This document shows, piece after piece, positions 9,196-16,626 of a stretch of 32,543 nucleotides of DNA; the first letter of the stretch is position 1, and each line of letters opens with the position of its first letter. Below the pieces are notes generated by a model, which worked only from the letters and a program-made list of their open reading frames with translations, searched no databases and was not told the origin of the DNA. Both the position numbers and the translations under genes were made by a program. Origin of the DNA: Rhodanobacter sp. UBA5168. GTDB taxonomy: Bacteria > Pseudomonadota > Gammaproteobacteria > Xanthomonadales > Rhodanobacteraceae. The stretch lies in assembly GCA_002413455.1 (NCBI GenBank), contig DHXA01000139.1, forward strand, positions 3,293 through 35,835, read 5' to 3'.

Positions 9196-9597
9196 GGTCG
9201 CATTGACACGGCGGGCGGCGGTCCGGAATCAAGCGATACCGCGCAGATTCAATATACGCGTGACAGCGGTGTTGCTGTGCTTAGCCGCTCACGGACAGCC
9301 AGCAATAATCCGGCGCGCGTTCGCAACTTGCGGAGATGGGCATGCCCTGCGGGACGTGGTCGAAGCTATCGTTGTTTTTGTGGTCCTTCGAATGGGCGCT
9401 GGTTAGGCACTGTCGGCCAGGATTAATTTGAAATGCTTCAATGGGCAGCTGCAGAATCACTCGTTTCCATTCTGCTGCCCCAGCGAACGTCCTTGGTAAG
9501 CTGAGCACGGTCGCCATTGTTGTCTTGAGATGCAGTCATGCCGTAGGGAGTATTACCTAACCAGTTCGAGGTGTTTTCATTCAATTGGGGGTCAATT
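9196..9597. other. 402-base gap without a supported gene
   Basis: This stretch is visibly richer in A and T than its surroundings. Short open frames cross it but none has a ribosome site, a recognisable motif or good codon bias. The only structure I see is the imperfect hairpin at 9443-9480. The leader of the EF-hand gene occupies its right end. Confidence 0.5.
9443..9480. repeat. Imperfect inverted repeat (hairpin)
   Basis: GGGCAGCTGCAGAAT pairs with ATTCTGCTGCCC across an 11-base loop, with a three-base bulge (12 paired bases). There is no adjacent T run on either strand, so it is not a clear terminator. It could be a structured leader element or a relic repeat. Confidence 0.5.
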
Positions 9598-10017
9598 ATG
9601 GAAATTACGAAATTTATGGGGCTTCGCGCCACGTTGGCGATCGCCGGATTGTTGCTAGCCTTTGCTGTGGCGGCGCAAAATGTCACGAAGGAAAATGTTA
9701 CAAATTCTCCGCTCTACTTTCCCCATATCGACAAGAATCACGACGACTATCTCAGCCGTTCCGAGGTACCGAAGGAGTTGCGCGATTTGCGCACGCACTT
9801 TGACCAGTACGATCAGAATCATGACCATCGACTTTCGGCAGCCGAATACAGCAACTACCTGACTGCCCTCGTTGCTGGAGCTTGCAATAGCAATCTGCAA
9901 AGTGCGAAGAATCCAAACTGCAACGGAAGCCCTGGTGTCATGGGTTCCCTGCCGGGTCACAATTTCGGGCAACCCATCAGAGGACCAGTATCTCCCCCGC
10001 CCCCACCATCGCATTGA
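9598..10017 (+). CDS. Exported EF-hand calcium-binding protein
   Basis: 139 residues from the ATG preceded by GGGGG at six bases. A signal peptide (hydrophobic 11-25, likely cleavage after AVAA) leads to two canonical EF-hand loops: DKNHDDYLSRSE at 45-56 and DQNHDHRLSAAE at 72-83. Both have Asp/Asn at positions 1, 3 and 5 and Glu at 12. The loops are 15 bases of residues apart, a normal paired EF-hand. After a two-cysteine segment (C96, C108) the protein ends in a PPPPP tail. It probably binds calcium in the periplasm or outside the cell. Base composition is lower in GC than its neighbours, which may indicate transfer. It converges with the cupin gene, ten bases away. Confidence 0.87.
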   Translation: MEITKFMGLRATLAIAGLLLAFAVAAQNVTKENVTNSPLYFPHIDKNHDDYLSRSEVPKELRDLRTHFDQYDQNHDHRLSAAEYSNYLTALVAGACNSNLQSAKNPNCNGSPGVMGSLPGHNFGQPIRGPVSPPPPPSH

Positions 10018-10027
10018 GGGCGGATGT

Positions 10028-10483
10028 TCAGGGATAACTCCCTCCGTCCTTGTGCGAGTAGTTGGCTGGCTCCGGCTCAAGGTGCAGGTCGATGTCGGAA
10101 TAGCTGCAGGCGTCGTCCGCGCAGCGGGTGCCGATATCGAGATAGACGGCCGTTTTTTCACTGCGATTGATCATGTGGTGGCCGTCGGGCACGTTCTTGG
10201 GGAAGGCCGCACAATCGCCGGCGCGCAGCTGCTGCTCGCCGGCGTCGGTCAGCAGGGTCAGCTCACCGGAGAGGACGTAAACGAACTCCTCCTCGCGGGT
10301 GTGCCAGTGGCGCTGGCTCGACCATGAGCCAGCGGGCAGGTGCACCAGGTTGATACCGACATCGGTCAGGCCGCCAGCGCGACCCAGCGCCTGCCGGATA
10401 CGGGCGCCGACGGGTTCGGCATAGGGGGCGGGATAGTCCGAACCATGATGTTCGGGCACCTTGGCGATTTCGATTTTCGGCAT
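10028..10483 (-). CDS. Cupin domain protein
   Basis: 151 residues when started at the ATG at 10483 (MPKIEI..., GGA seven bases upstream); an ATG four codons earlier at 10495 is possible. The first cupin motif is HWHTREEEFVYVLSGE (59-74) with metal ligands H59, H61 and a Glu at 65 or 66. The second is AAFPKNVPDGHHMIN, supplying another His. A single double-stranded beta-helix domain of this kind binds Fe, Mn or Zn. The best resemblance is to small stand-alone sugar- or metabolite-binding cupins of unknown substrate. It is divergent from the NfeD operon. Confidence 0.87.
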   Translation of the reverse strand: MPKIEIAKVPEHHGSDYPAPYAEPVGARIRQALGRAGGLTDVGINLVHLPAGSWSSQRHWHTREEEFVYVLSGELTLLTDAGEQQLRAGDCAAFPKNVPDGHHMINRSEKTAVYLDIGTRCADDACSYSDIDLHLEPEPANYSHKDGGSYP

Positions 10484-10624
10484 GGCTCGATCCATGTAGG
10501 CAGGGCGGCGCCCATTGTGCCTCCACCACGAGCTGCTGCGCCGTGCAGGCGGACGATCGGTTTTTGAACACTGGCCGCGCTACAGTGGTGCCATCGTCGC
10601 TGACGTCTTGCGGAGGTCGGTGTG

Positions 10625-12004
10625 ATGCGTTGGCTACGGCTGGTCTGGGTGGCAGTTTTTTTTGCGGTGCCGATGCCGCTGGCGTTCGCGACCGGGCCGG
10701 CTATGCCTCACGCGGCAAGCGGCGACATGGTGGCGCAGATTGTACTGGATGGTCCGATCGGCCCGGCCGCCGCCGAGTATTTCGACGACGCCTCGCAGCG
10801 CGCGGTGGCCGATGGCGCGAGGGCGATTGTATTGCGGCTGGACACGCCCGGGGGCCTGGCCGACTCGATGCGGCAGATCATCGCCAGCATGCTGGCGTGC
10901 AAGCTGCCGGTACTGGTGTATGTCGCGCCGGGTGGGGCGCGAGCCGCCTCGGCCGGCGCATACATCCTGTATGCCGGGCAGATTGCCGCGATGGCACCGG
11001 CCACGCATCTGGGCGCGGCGACACCGATCCAGCTGGGTGGTACCACGCCGATGCCGGGTGCTGCTGACAAGCCAGCCGTGGCCAGTTCTTCGGTGGAAGA
11101 AAAGCCGGCCGAAAGCGACGATGCCGAGTCGCACAAGACGCTCAATGATTCGATCGCCTACATCCGTTCGCTGGCGCAGTTGCGCGGGCGCAACGCGCCG
11201 TGGGCTGAACAGGCAGTGCGCGGCGCTGCCACGCTGACCGCCGACGAGGCGGCCCAGCAGCATGTGATCGATTTCGTGGCGACCGATGTTGCCGATCTGC
11301 TGGTCAAGGCCGACGGCCGCCGCGTGCAGGTGGGTGACCGCAGCCTCACGTTGCAGCTCAAAGGAGCATCCGTGCGCGATTACGCACCGGGCGCACGCAC
11401 GCGTTTCCTGGTAGTCATCACCAATCCCACCATTGCCTACCTGTTGTTGCTCGGCGGCATCTTCGGACTGCTGCTGGAAGCGCTGCATCCCGGCGCGATG
11501 TTGCCGGGCATCGTGGGCGGCATCTGCCTGCTGGTCGGCCTGTACGCGCTGCAGCTGCTGCCGGTGAACTACGCCGGGCTGGCGTTGATGGCGCTGGGTG
11601 TGGCCCTGTTGGTGGCCGAAGCGGTCAATCCCAGTGTGGGCGCACTCGGTGCCGGCGGACTGGTTTCGTTCGTGATCGGCTCGGTGATGCTGATGAGAAC
11701 CGGGGTGCCGGGTTACGGCGTCAACCTCGGCGTCATCGGCGGTCTCGCCACCGGCGCGGCGGCCCTGTTGGCGCTGATCGTCTGGCTGGTATTCCGGTCG
11801 CGGCGCGCCCATCAGGTCAATGGCGACGTCGCCATGCTCATGGAATCCGGCGAGCTGTTGGAGCCGGTGAGCGCAGGAGGCGAAGCCTGGGCGATGCTGC
11901 GCGGCGAACGTTGGCGTGTGCGCTGCGATAGTGCACTGCCGGCCGGCGCGCGGGTGCGCGTGGTGCGGCGACAGGGGCTGCTGCTGTGGATCGAGCCGGC
12001 GTGA
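10625..12004 (+). CDS. NfeD family membrane serine protease
   Basis: 459 residues from the ATG at 10625, with GGAGG eight bases upstream; a GTG directly before it is the alternative start. Domain order: signal peptide (1-23); ClpP-like protease domain with LDTPGG (73-77) and catalytic Ser109 in RAASAGAYI; probable catalytic Lys171 in [11 protein letters not shown]; then five or six transmembrane helices (about 250-390); and a C-terminal OB-fold NfeD domain ([16 protein letters not shown] to the end). This is the long, protease-bearing form. Such proteins act with the SPFH protein encoded next door, and the archaeal relative cleaves its partner stomatin. A linker rich in Ala, Glu and Ser interrupts the protease domain, as usual for the family. 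Confidence 0.92.
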   Translation: MRWLRLVWVAVFFAVPMPLAFATGPAMPHAASGDMVAQIVLDGPIGPAAAEYFDDASQRAVADGARAIVLRLDTPGGLADSMRQIIASMLACKLPVLVYVAPGGARAASAGAYILYAGQIAAMAPATHLGAATPIQLGGTTPMPGAADKPAVASSSVEEKPAESDDAESHKTLNDSIAYIRSLAQLRGRNAPWAEQAVRGAATLTADEAAQQHVIDFVATDVADLLVKADGRRVQVGDRSLTLQLKGASVRDYAPGARTRFLVVITNPTIAYLLLLGGIFGLLLEALHPGAMLPGIVGGICLLVGLYALQLLPVNYAGLALMALGVALLVAEAVNPSVGALGAGGLVSFVIGSVMLMRTGVPGYGVNLGVIGGLATGAAALLALIVWLVFRSRRAHQVNGDVAMLMESGELLEPVSAGGEAWAMLRGERWRVRCDSALPAGARVRVVRRQGLLLWIEPA

Positions 12005-12098
12005 TGGTGGTTTCGGCCAAACGCCCTCCGCAGGTCCTCCAGAGCGCGGCGCCAAAGTTTTGATAGTGGCTTCGATGTCGGTTTCACGGGAGATGATC

Positions 12099-12875
12099 AT
12101 GTTCGGATTTGTCGGAATACTGGTAGTCCTTGGTGTGTTGCTGCTGTTCTCCGCGGTCAAGATCCTGCCGGAGTACCAGCGTGGCGTGGTGCTGACGCTG
12201 GGCCGCTACACCGGCACCAAGGGGCCGGGGCTGGTGCTGCTGATCCCTGCGGTGCAGCGGATGATCCGGGTGGATCTGCGGGTGACTGTGATGGACGTGC
12301 CGCCGCAGGACGTGATCTCGCGCGACAACGTCTCGGTGCGGGTCAATGCGGTGGTGTATTTCCGCGTGGTGGAACCCGACAAATCCGTGCTGCAGGTGGA
12401 AAATTTCCTGCAGGCCACCAGCCAGCTGGCGCAGACGCGGCTGCGCTCGGTACTGGGCCAGCACGAGCTGGACGAGATCCTGTCGCAGCGCGACTCGATC
12501 AACCATACCCTGCAGACCATCCTCGACGAGGCCACCGACCCGTGGGGCATCAAGGTTGCCAACGTGGAAATCAAGGACGTCGACCTCAACGAGACCATGG
12601 TGCGCGCGATCGCCCGCCAGGCCGAGGCCGAGCGCGAACGCCGTGCCAAGGTGATCCACGCCGAAGGCGAGATGCAGGCTGCCGAGAAGCTGCGCGACGC
12701 CGCCGCGATGCTGTCGCAGCAGCCGCAGGCGCTGCAGCTGCGCTATCTGCAGACGCTGGCCGACATGTCCAACAACGGCAAGTCCTCGACCATCGTGTTC
12801 CCGCTGCCGCTGGATCTGATCCGGCCGTTGATGGAGGCGTTCCCGTCGAAGCGGGATTCGGGTACAACGGACTGA
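12099..12875 (+). CDS. Slipin, SPFH/Band 7 family (NfeD partner)
   Basis: 258 residues. Of three nearby in-frame ATGs the one at 12099 is chosen because GGGAG lies six bases before it. A single N-terminal membrane segment (residues 2-20) is followed by the Band 7 domain ([16 protein letters not shown], then [22 protein letters not shown]) and a coiled-coil region rich in Ala, Glu and Arg ([23 protein letters not shown]). The C-terminus has the slipin ending [13 protein letters not shown]. It forms oligomeric rings or cages at the membrane and is probably processed or scaffolded by the upstream NfeD protein. The borosin-type methyltransferase starts 22 bases downstream. Confidence 0.92.
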   Translation: MFGFVGILVVLGVLLLFSAVKILPEYQRGVVLTLGRYTGTKGPGLVLLIPAVQRMIRVDLRVTVMDVPPQDVISRDNVSVRVNAVVYFRVVEPDKSVLQVENFLQATSQLAQTRLRSVLGQHELDEILSQRDSINHTLQTILDEATDPWGIKVANVEIKDVDLNETMVRAIARQAEAERERRAKVIHAEGEMQAAEKLRDAAAMLSQQPQALQLRYLQTLADMSNNGKSSTIVFPLPLDLIRPLMEAFPSKRDSGTTD

Positions 12876-12897
12876 TTTACCCGCACGAGCAAACAAC

Positions 12898-13707
12898 ATG
12901 GATGCAACGCGTTCACCCGGCAGCCTGGTCTGTGTGGGTCTTGGCATGACCCTTGGTGCCCACCTCGGCCCGCTGGCGCGCAGCCACATTGAACAGGCGG
13001 ACGTGGTGTTTTTCGCGCTGTCCGATGGCATCGTGGAATTGTGGCTGCGGCGCATGCACGCCGACGTGCGCAGCCTGCAGACGTTCTACCAGGAATGCAG
13101 CTCGCGCATGAACACCTACTGGCAAATGGTCGAGGCCATGCTGGTCGAGGTGCGCGCCGGCAAGCGGGTGTGCGGCGTGTTCTACGGGCACCCCGGCGTG
13201 TTCGCCTGGGTGCCGCACAAGGCGATCGAGCTGGCACGGGAGGAGGGCTATCGCGCGCGCATGGAGCCTGGCGTGTCGGCCGAGGACTGCCTGTATGCCG
13301 ATCTCGGCATCGACCCCGGTGCTTACGGTTGCCAGCACTACGAAGCCAGCCAGCTGCTGTTCTACCAGCGCCGCATCGATCCCACCGCCTATCTGATCCT
13401 GTGGCAGGTCGGCGTGGTCGGCGACCAGTCGATGGCGCGCTTCTCCACCAACGCGGCGTATCGCCAGGTGCTGGTTGATGTGTTGGCGCGTGATTACCCG
13501 CTGCAGCATGAGGTGATCATCTACCGTGCCGCCACCTTGCCGATCGAGCGGCCACGCATGGAACGAATCACCTTGGGCGCCTTGCCTCGGGCGGAAATCG
13601 GCATGGCTGAGACCGTGGTCATTCCGCCCGCACGGCCGATGCAGGCCGATCCCGCGATTCTGGCCCGGCTGGACGCGCTGGATCGAGCCGTCGGCGTGGC
13701 GTCTTGA
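12898..13707 (+). CDS. Borosin-type alpha-N-methyltransferase (SonM/OphMA family, tetrapyrrole methylase fold)
   Basis: A 269-residue tetrapyrrole-methylase-fold protein that matches peptide backbone N-methyltransferases, not porphyrin enzymes. GSLVCVGLGM (8-17) is the first SAM motif. YGHPGVF (96-102), EGYRARMEPGVSAEDCLYAD (117-135) and HYEASQLLF (148-155) repeat the OphMA and SonM blocks almost word for word. Residues corresponding to catalytic Tyr66, Arg72 and Tyr76 of OphMA are present as Y64, R70 and Y74. Unlike fungal OphMA the protein ends at the methylase domain without a fused core, so it must act in trans on the two precursors downstream. It starts 22 bases after the slipin gene with only a weak ribosome site. 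The usual automatic name would be SAM-dependent methyltransferase. Confidence 0.9.
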   Translation: MDATRSPGSLVCVGLGMTLGAHLGPLARSHIEQADVVFFALSDGIVELWLRRMHADVRSLQTFYQECSSRMNTYWQMVEAMLVEVRAGKRVCGVFYGHPGVFAWVPHKAIELAREEGYRARMEPGVSAEDCLYADLGIDPGAYGCQHYEASQLLFYQRRIDPTAYLILWQVGVVGDQSMARFSTNAAYRQVLVDVLARDYPLQHEVIIYRAATLPIERPRMERITLGALPRAEIGMAETVVIPPARPMQADPAILARLDALDRAVGVAS

Positions 13708-13731
13708 GGTATGCGTTCCACGCACTGGCGT

Positions 13732-13761
13732 CTCAGGCAGCTGCCACGCTAAGCTGCCGAG
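13732..13761 (+). promoter_or_regulatory. Hairpin between methyltransferase and first precursor
   Basis: CTC-A-GGCAGCT pairs with AGCTGCC-GAG (10 bp with one bulged A, 9-base loop). It lies 25 bases after the methyltransferase stop and about 93 before the precursor start. No T tract follows. It may set enzyme-to-precursor ratio by partial termination or mRNA processing. Confidence 0.45.
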
Positions 13762-13854
13762 GTGGGTATTGGGGATATTCATTGCGTCGTGTTGCCTGTC
13801 TATAGAGGATAGGTACACGCGGACTTGTCACCAAGTTAATCAGGGGGGTGAATC

Positions 13855-14154
13855 ATGTTGGATGTGATCGATTTCATGGAAAGGATGGGTGGAGACGCGC
13901 AGTTGTCGCTGGCGTCGGATAGCCAGTTGGCGGAAGCCCTGTCTCTTACTGACATTTCAACCGAGTTGCAGTCGGTAGTACTCGCGAAAGACGCAGCGCG
14001 GCTGGAGGCTTTGTTGGGGACGAAGCCGGTGTGCATCATGGTCGCGCCGCCTGGTCCTCCGGGTTTCGAACCTCTTCACGCGCCATTTCCGGCGACGCCG
14101 CCACCGCCGCCGTTGCCTGAGGAAGAGTGGGAGCAGTACCAGCGAGAGAGCTGA
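13855..14154 (+). CDS. Putative borosin precursor peptide 1
   Basis: 99 residues; ATG with GGGGGG six bases upstream. Residues 1-56 are a helical leader (DFMERMGGDAQLS at 6-18, LAKDAARLEALLG at 43-55) that fits the LigA-like binding domain of SonA, whose matching stretch also reads DF, then G-DAQL, and ends in L-K-L-G. Immediately after comes the likely core, VCIMVAPPGPPG at 59-70, aligned with the SonA segment that is N-methylated. The rest is proline-rich with an acidic end (PPPPPLPEEEWEQ). No signal peptide or cleavage motif such as GG is evident. It lies 147 bases after the methyltransferase. Without the neighbour it would be annotated hypothetical. Confidence 0.85.
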   Translation: MLDVIDFMERMGGDAQLSLASDSQLAEALSLTDISTELQSVVLAKDAARLEALLGTKPVCIMVAPPGPPGFEPLHAPFPATPPPPPLPEEEWEQYQRES

Positions 14155-14228
14155 GCACGGGATCTAAGCGTTACTGCAGCCAGCTAGGTTTCAGGACACA
14201 TCCTGGGCTTGGCCAGGCGCAACCTGTG

Positions 14229-14251
14229 GCTGGCGCCAGCAAGGCGCCAGC
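14229..14251 (+). terminator. Strong hairpin between the two precursor genes
   Basis: A perfect 9-bp GC-rich stem, GCTGGCGCC with GGCGCCAGC, and an AGCAA loop, 75 bases after precursor 1. There is no T run, so it is either an intrinsic terminator of poor quality or an mRNA-stabilising structure. The intergenic gap of 245 bases holds nothing else I can support. Confidence 0.45.
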
Positions 14252-14399
14252 GGGGACGCGGGAGTAACAGGATTGGATGCAGCCGAACGTGGCGCGCAAG
14301 CATGACTTGCGTGTGTGGGCGGCGTCTGATGGGGAGCGAAGGCGTAGCCACAATGAACAGTCGCCTGTCGATACGTCACTAGAGGTTCAAGGGGGAGTC

Positions 14400-14750
14400 T
14401 TGTCAGACATTATCGATTTCATGGAAAGGATGGGCGGCGACGCGCAGCTGTCGCAGGCTTCGGTGGAGGAGTTAGGTGCGTCCTTGTCGGCTACCGACAT
14501 GGCACCTGAGCTGCGGTCGGCGATACTCGCGAAAGATGCGCAGCGTCTGGGGATGTTGTTGGGAACCGCCCCAGAGTGCCTTTTGCTTTCGCCGCCTGGT
14601 CCTCCAGGTACCGGGCCTAGTCCTATGCAGCCGGCGGTGCCGCCGCCGCCTCCGGAAGAGGCTGAGGAAGGCGAAGAGACCAAGGATATTTTCCGGCACG
14701 AGGGTGTTGTGGCGAGTCCGGTACATCGGCGCGAATCGCTGCGAACCTAG
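14400..14750 (+). CDS. Putative borosin precursor peptide 2
   Basis: 116 residues if translation starts at the TTG at 14400, which aligns exactly with the ATG of precursor 1; GGGGGAG ends only two bases before it, so spacing is tight. An ATG at 14277 would add 41 residues with no counterpart in precursor 1. The leader is about 60 percent identical to precursor 1 by eye (DFMERMGGDAQLS and LAKDAQRL shared). The core differs: ECLLLSPPGPPG in place of VCIMVAPPGPPG. The follower is longer, with PPPPPEEAEEGEE and a basic end (HRRESLRT). Tandem duplication followed by core diversification is the likely history. The stop is three bases before the diguanylate cyclase. Confidence 0.83.
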   Translation: MSDIIDFMERMGGDAQLSQASVEELGASLSATDMAPELRSAILAKDAQRLGMLLGTAPECLLLSPPGPPGTGPSPMQPAVPPPPPEEAEEGEETKDIFRHEGVVASPVHRRESLRT

Positions 14751-14753
14751 CCG

Positions 14754-16574
14754 ATGTCCGATCTCGGCACTTGGTGTCGACCGATGCTGATAAACATGAT
14801 CAGCATCGCTGCGCTGCTTGCCGGTGTAGTTCACGCTGCCGTACCTGCGAGCAGCGACGAAGGGGCTGGCCTCCTGCAGCAGGCTGAAAAGGAAGTCTGT
14901 GCCACCTCGCTTTCCGAGCAATGCGTGAGTCTGTTGCGTCGGGTGGAACAGGTGGCCAGCCAGTTGACGGTGGAACAGTTGCAGCACCTGCATTACCTGC
15001 AGGCGTGGCAGGCTGCCTTTGGTGGTGATTATCAGAAATCGGACGCGTTGATCGATGACATCCTGGATAAATCGCGGGATGTGAATCTGCGGCTCAAGGC
15101 GGCGATATTCCGGGTGGACTCGCTGTCGGAACAGTCCCGCTTCGAAGAAGCCTTTCGCGAATTGAGCCAGTTGGTTGTTTCATTGCAGGAGGGCGTGGGT
15201 ATTAGTCCGCGCATGCGGGAACACGGGTTTGGGGTGGCATCCTCTCTGTACGCGGGGGCCGGGCAGTACGAGTTGGCGTCCTATTACGCCAACGAGATCT
15301 TCAAGCAGGGTCTGGCGAGCGACGGCTACACCTGTGTGGACGACCATATGCGCATCGCGGCGCGGTACGGCGGCGGCAACTGGCAGGGCATCGACCCGCT
15401 GATCGCGCAGGGCATCGACGTCTGCATCAAGGAGCGCAACAGCCTCTTCGCCAATGGCATCCGCTATTTCGCGGCCAAACTCGATATCAGTCGTGGGCAT
15501 CCGGAACGCGCCATCACCCTGTTGCGGAAGAATTACCCCGCGGCAGAACGCGACGGCTATGCGCCGCAGCTCGCGCAGTTCAATGCCTTGCTGGCCACGG
15601 CCTACAGCGAAACCGGGCAGCTGCAACTGGCGCGGGAGTCGGCACTGGCAGCGATCACGCATGGCACGCACAACCATTACGCCGAGGCCATCAGCACGGC
15701 TTATCGGGTTTTGTATCTGGTGGCGAAGCAGCAAGAGCAATGGGTCGCTGCGCTTGCCTACCATGAGCAATACATGGCCGCCGACAAGGGCTATCTGGAC
15801 GAGGTCAGCGCGAAGGCGCTCGCGTTCCAGACGGTGCAGCAGCAAGTCGCGGCGAAAAAGCTGCAGGTCGATACGCTGAACAAGCAGAACCAGATCCTGC
15901 AATTGCAGCAGTCACTAGACAAGAAGGCCTCAGAAACAAGTCGGCTGTACATCACCCTGTTGCTGACGGTGTTGGCCTTCATCGCCTTCTGGACTTACCG
16001 CATCAAGCGCTCGCAACTGCGCTTCATGAAGCTGGCACGTCGCGACGGTCTCACCGGCATCTTCAACCGGCAGCACTTCGTCAGTTCGGCCGAGTTGCAG
16101 TTGCAGTACTGCAAGAAATCGGCGCGGCAGGCCTGTCTGGTGCTGATCGATCTGGATCATTTCAAGGTCGTCAACGACACCCATGGGCATGCGGTGGGTG
16201 ATCGCGTGTTGAAACGCGCCGTGGAAGCGTGTGAGCAGCATCTGCGCTCAACCGACATCTTCGGCCGCCTCGGCGGCGAGGAGTTCGGCATCGTGCTGCC
16301 CGAATGCACGCTCGACCAGGCGCTCAGCCGGGCCGAACAGATCCGCGTGGCGATCGCCACGGCAGCCAGTGGCGAAGACGCGCCCGGCATTCCGATTTCT
16401 GCCAGCTTCGGCGTGGCCACGATTGCCCGATCAGGGTACGAGCTGCGGAAGCTGTTGATCGATGCGGACGATGGGCTGTATCGGGCCAAGCGCGAAGGTC
16501 GCAACCGGGTCAGCGTGTGCGACGACGCGCAACCGCGTCAGCGAGTCGCTGGCGTGGCAACCGATCGCGCGTAG
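14754..16574 (+). CDS. Diguanylate cyclase with periplasmic TPR-like sensor (GGDEF)
   Basis: 606 residues from the ATG three bases after precursor 2; an ATG at 14784 is an alternative start directly before the hydrophobic signal sequence. The order is signal sequence (about 11-28), a long helical TPR-like region (to about 385), a coiled coil, one transmembrane helix (about 400-420) and a GGDEF domain. The active site is GGEEF at 507-511, and the inhibitory RxxD site is present as RSTD at 498-501; DLDHFKVVNDTHGH is also intact. It should make cyclic di-GMP from GTP, with product inhibition, in response to a periplasmic signal. The position suggests co-transcription with the borosin precursor. 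Confidence 0.92.
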   Translation: MSDLGTWCRPMLINMISIAALLAGVVHAAVPASSDEGAGLLQQAEKEVCATSLSEQCVSLLRRVEQVASQLTVEQLQHLHYLQAWQAAFGGDYQKSDALIDDILDKSRDVNLRLKAAIFRVDSLSEQSRFEEAFRELSQLVVSLQEGVGISPRMREHGFGVASSLYAGAGQYELASYYANEIFKQGLASDGYTCVDDHMRIAARYGGGNWQGIDPLIAQGIDVCIKERNSLFANGIRYFAAKLDISRGHPERAITLLRKNYPAAERDGYAPQLAQFNALLATAYSETGQLQLARESALAAITHGTHNHYAEAISTAYRVLYLVAKQQEQWVAALAYHEQYMAADKGYLDEVSAKALAFQTVQQQVAAKKLQVDTLNKQNQILQLQQSLDKKASETSRLYITLLLTVLAFIAFWTYRIKRSQLRFMKLARRDGLTGIFNRQHFVSSAELQLQYCKKSARQACLVLIDLDHFKVVNDTHGHAVGDRVLKRAVEACEQHLRSTDIFGRLGGEEFGIVLPECTLDQALSRAEQIRVAIATAASGEDAPGIPISASFGVATIARSGYELRKLLIDADDGLYRAKREGRNRVSVCDDAQPRQRVAGVATDRA

Positions 16575-16626
16575 GGACATTTCGTGGTGACGTAATGGCA
16601 ATGACGGAATGATGGGTTGTTCGACC

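Larger units (their letters stand above)
12898..14750 (+). other. Putative split-borosin RiPP biosynthetic cluster
   Basis: A methyltransferase of the OphMA/SonM type is followed by two tandem small proteins that share a SonA-like leader and end in distinct hydrophobic cores. This is the minimal gene set of a split borosin pathway (known from Shewanella oneidensis SonM/SonA), in which the enzyme N-methylates backbone amides of a separate precursor. No protease, transporter or further tailoring enzyme lies between the genes. The cyclase gene that follows may be co-transcribed. Confidence 0.85.

Noticed and set aside
10634..12160. 508-codon minus-strand open frame
   Set aside because: Exactly antisense to the NfeD gene, with no ribosome site or domain; rich in His, Arg and Gln as expected for a shadow.
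12898..13707. Methyltransferase as a cobalamin or siroheme enzyme
   Set aside because: No cobalamin or heme genes nearby; the motifs and the tandem leader-core proteins match borosin systems instead.
13855..14750. The two small proline-rich proteins as toxin-antitoxin or Nif11-type precursors
   Set aside because: No Nif11 GG cleavage site, no toxin fold; the leader pattern follows SonA.
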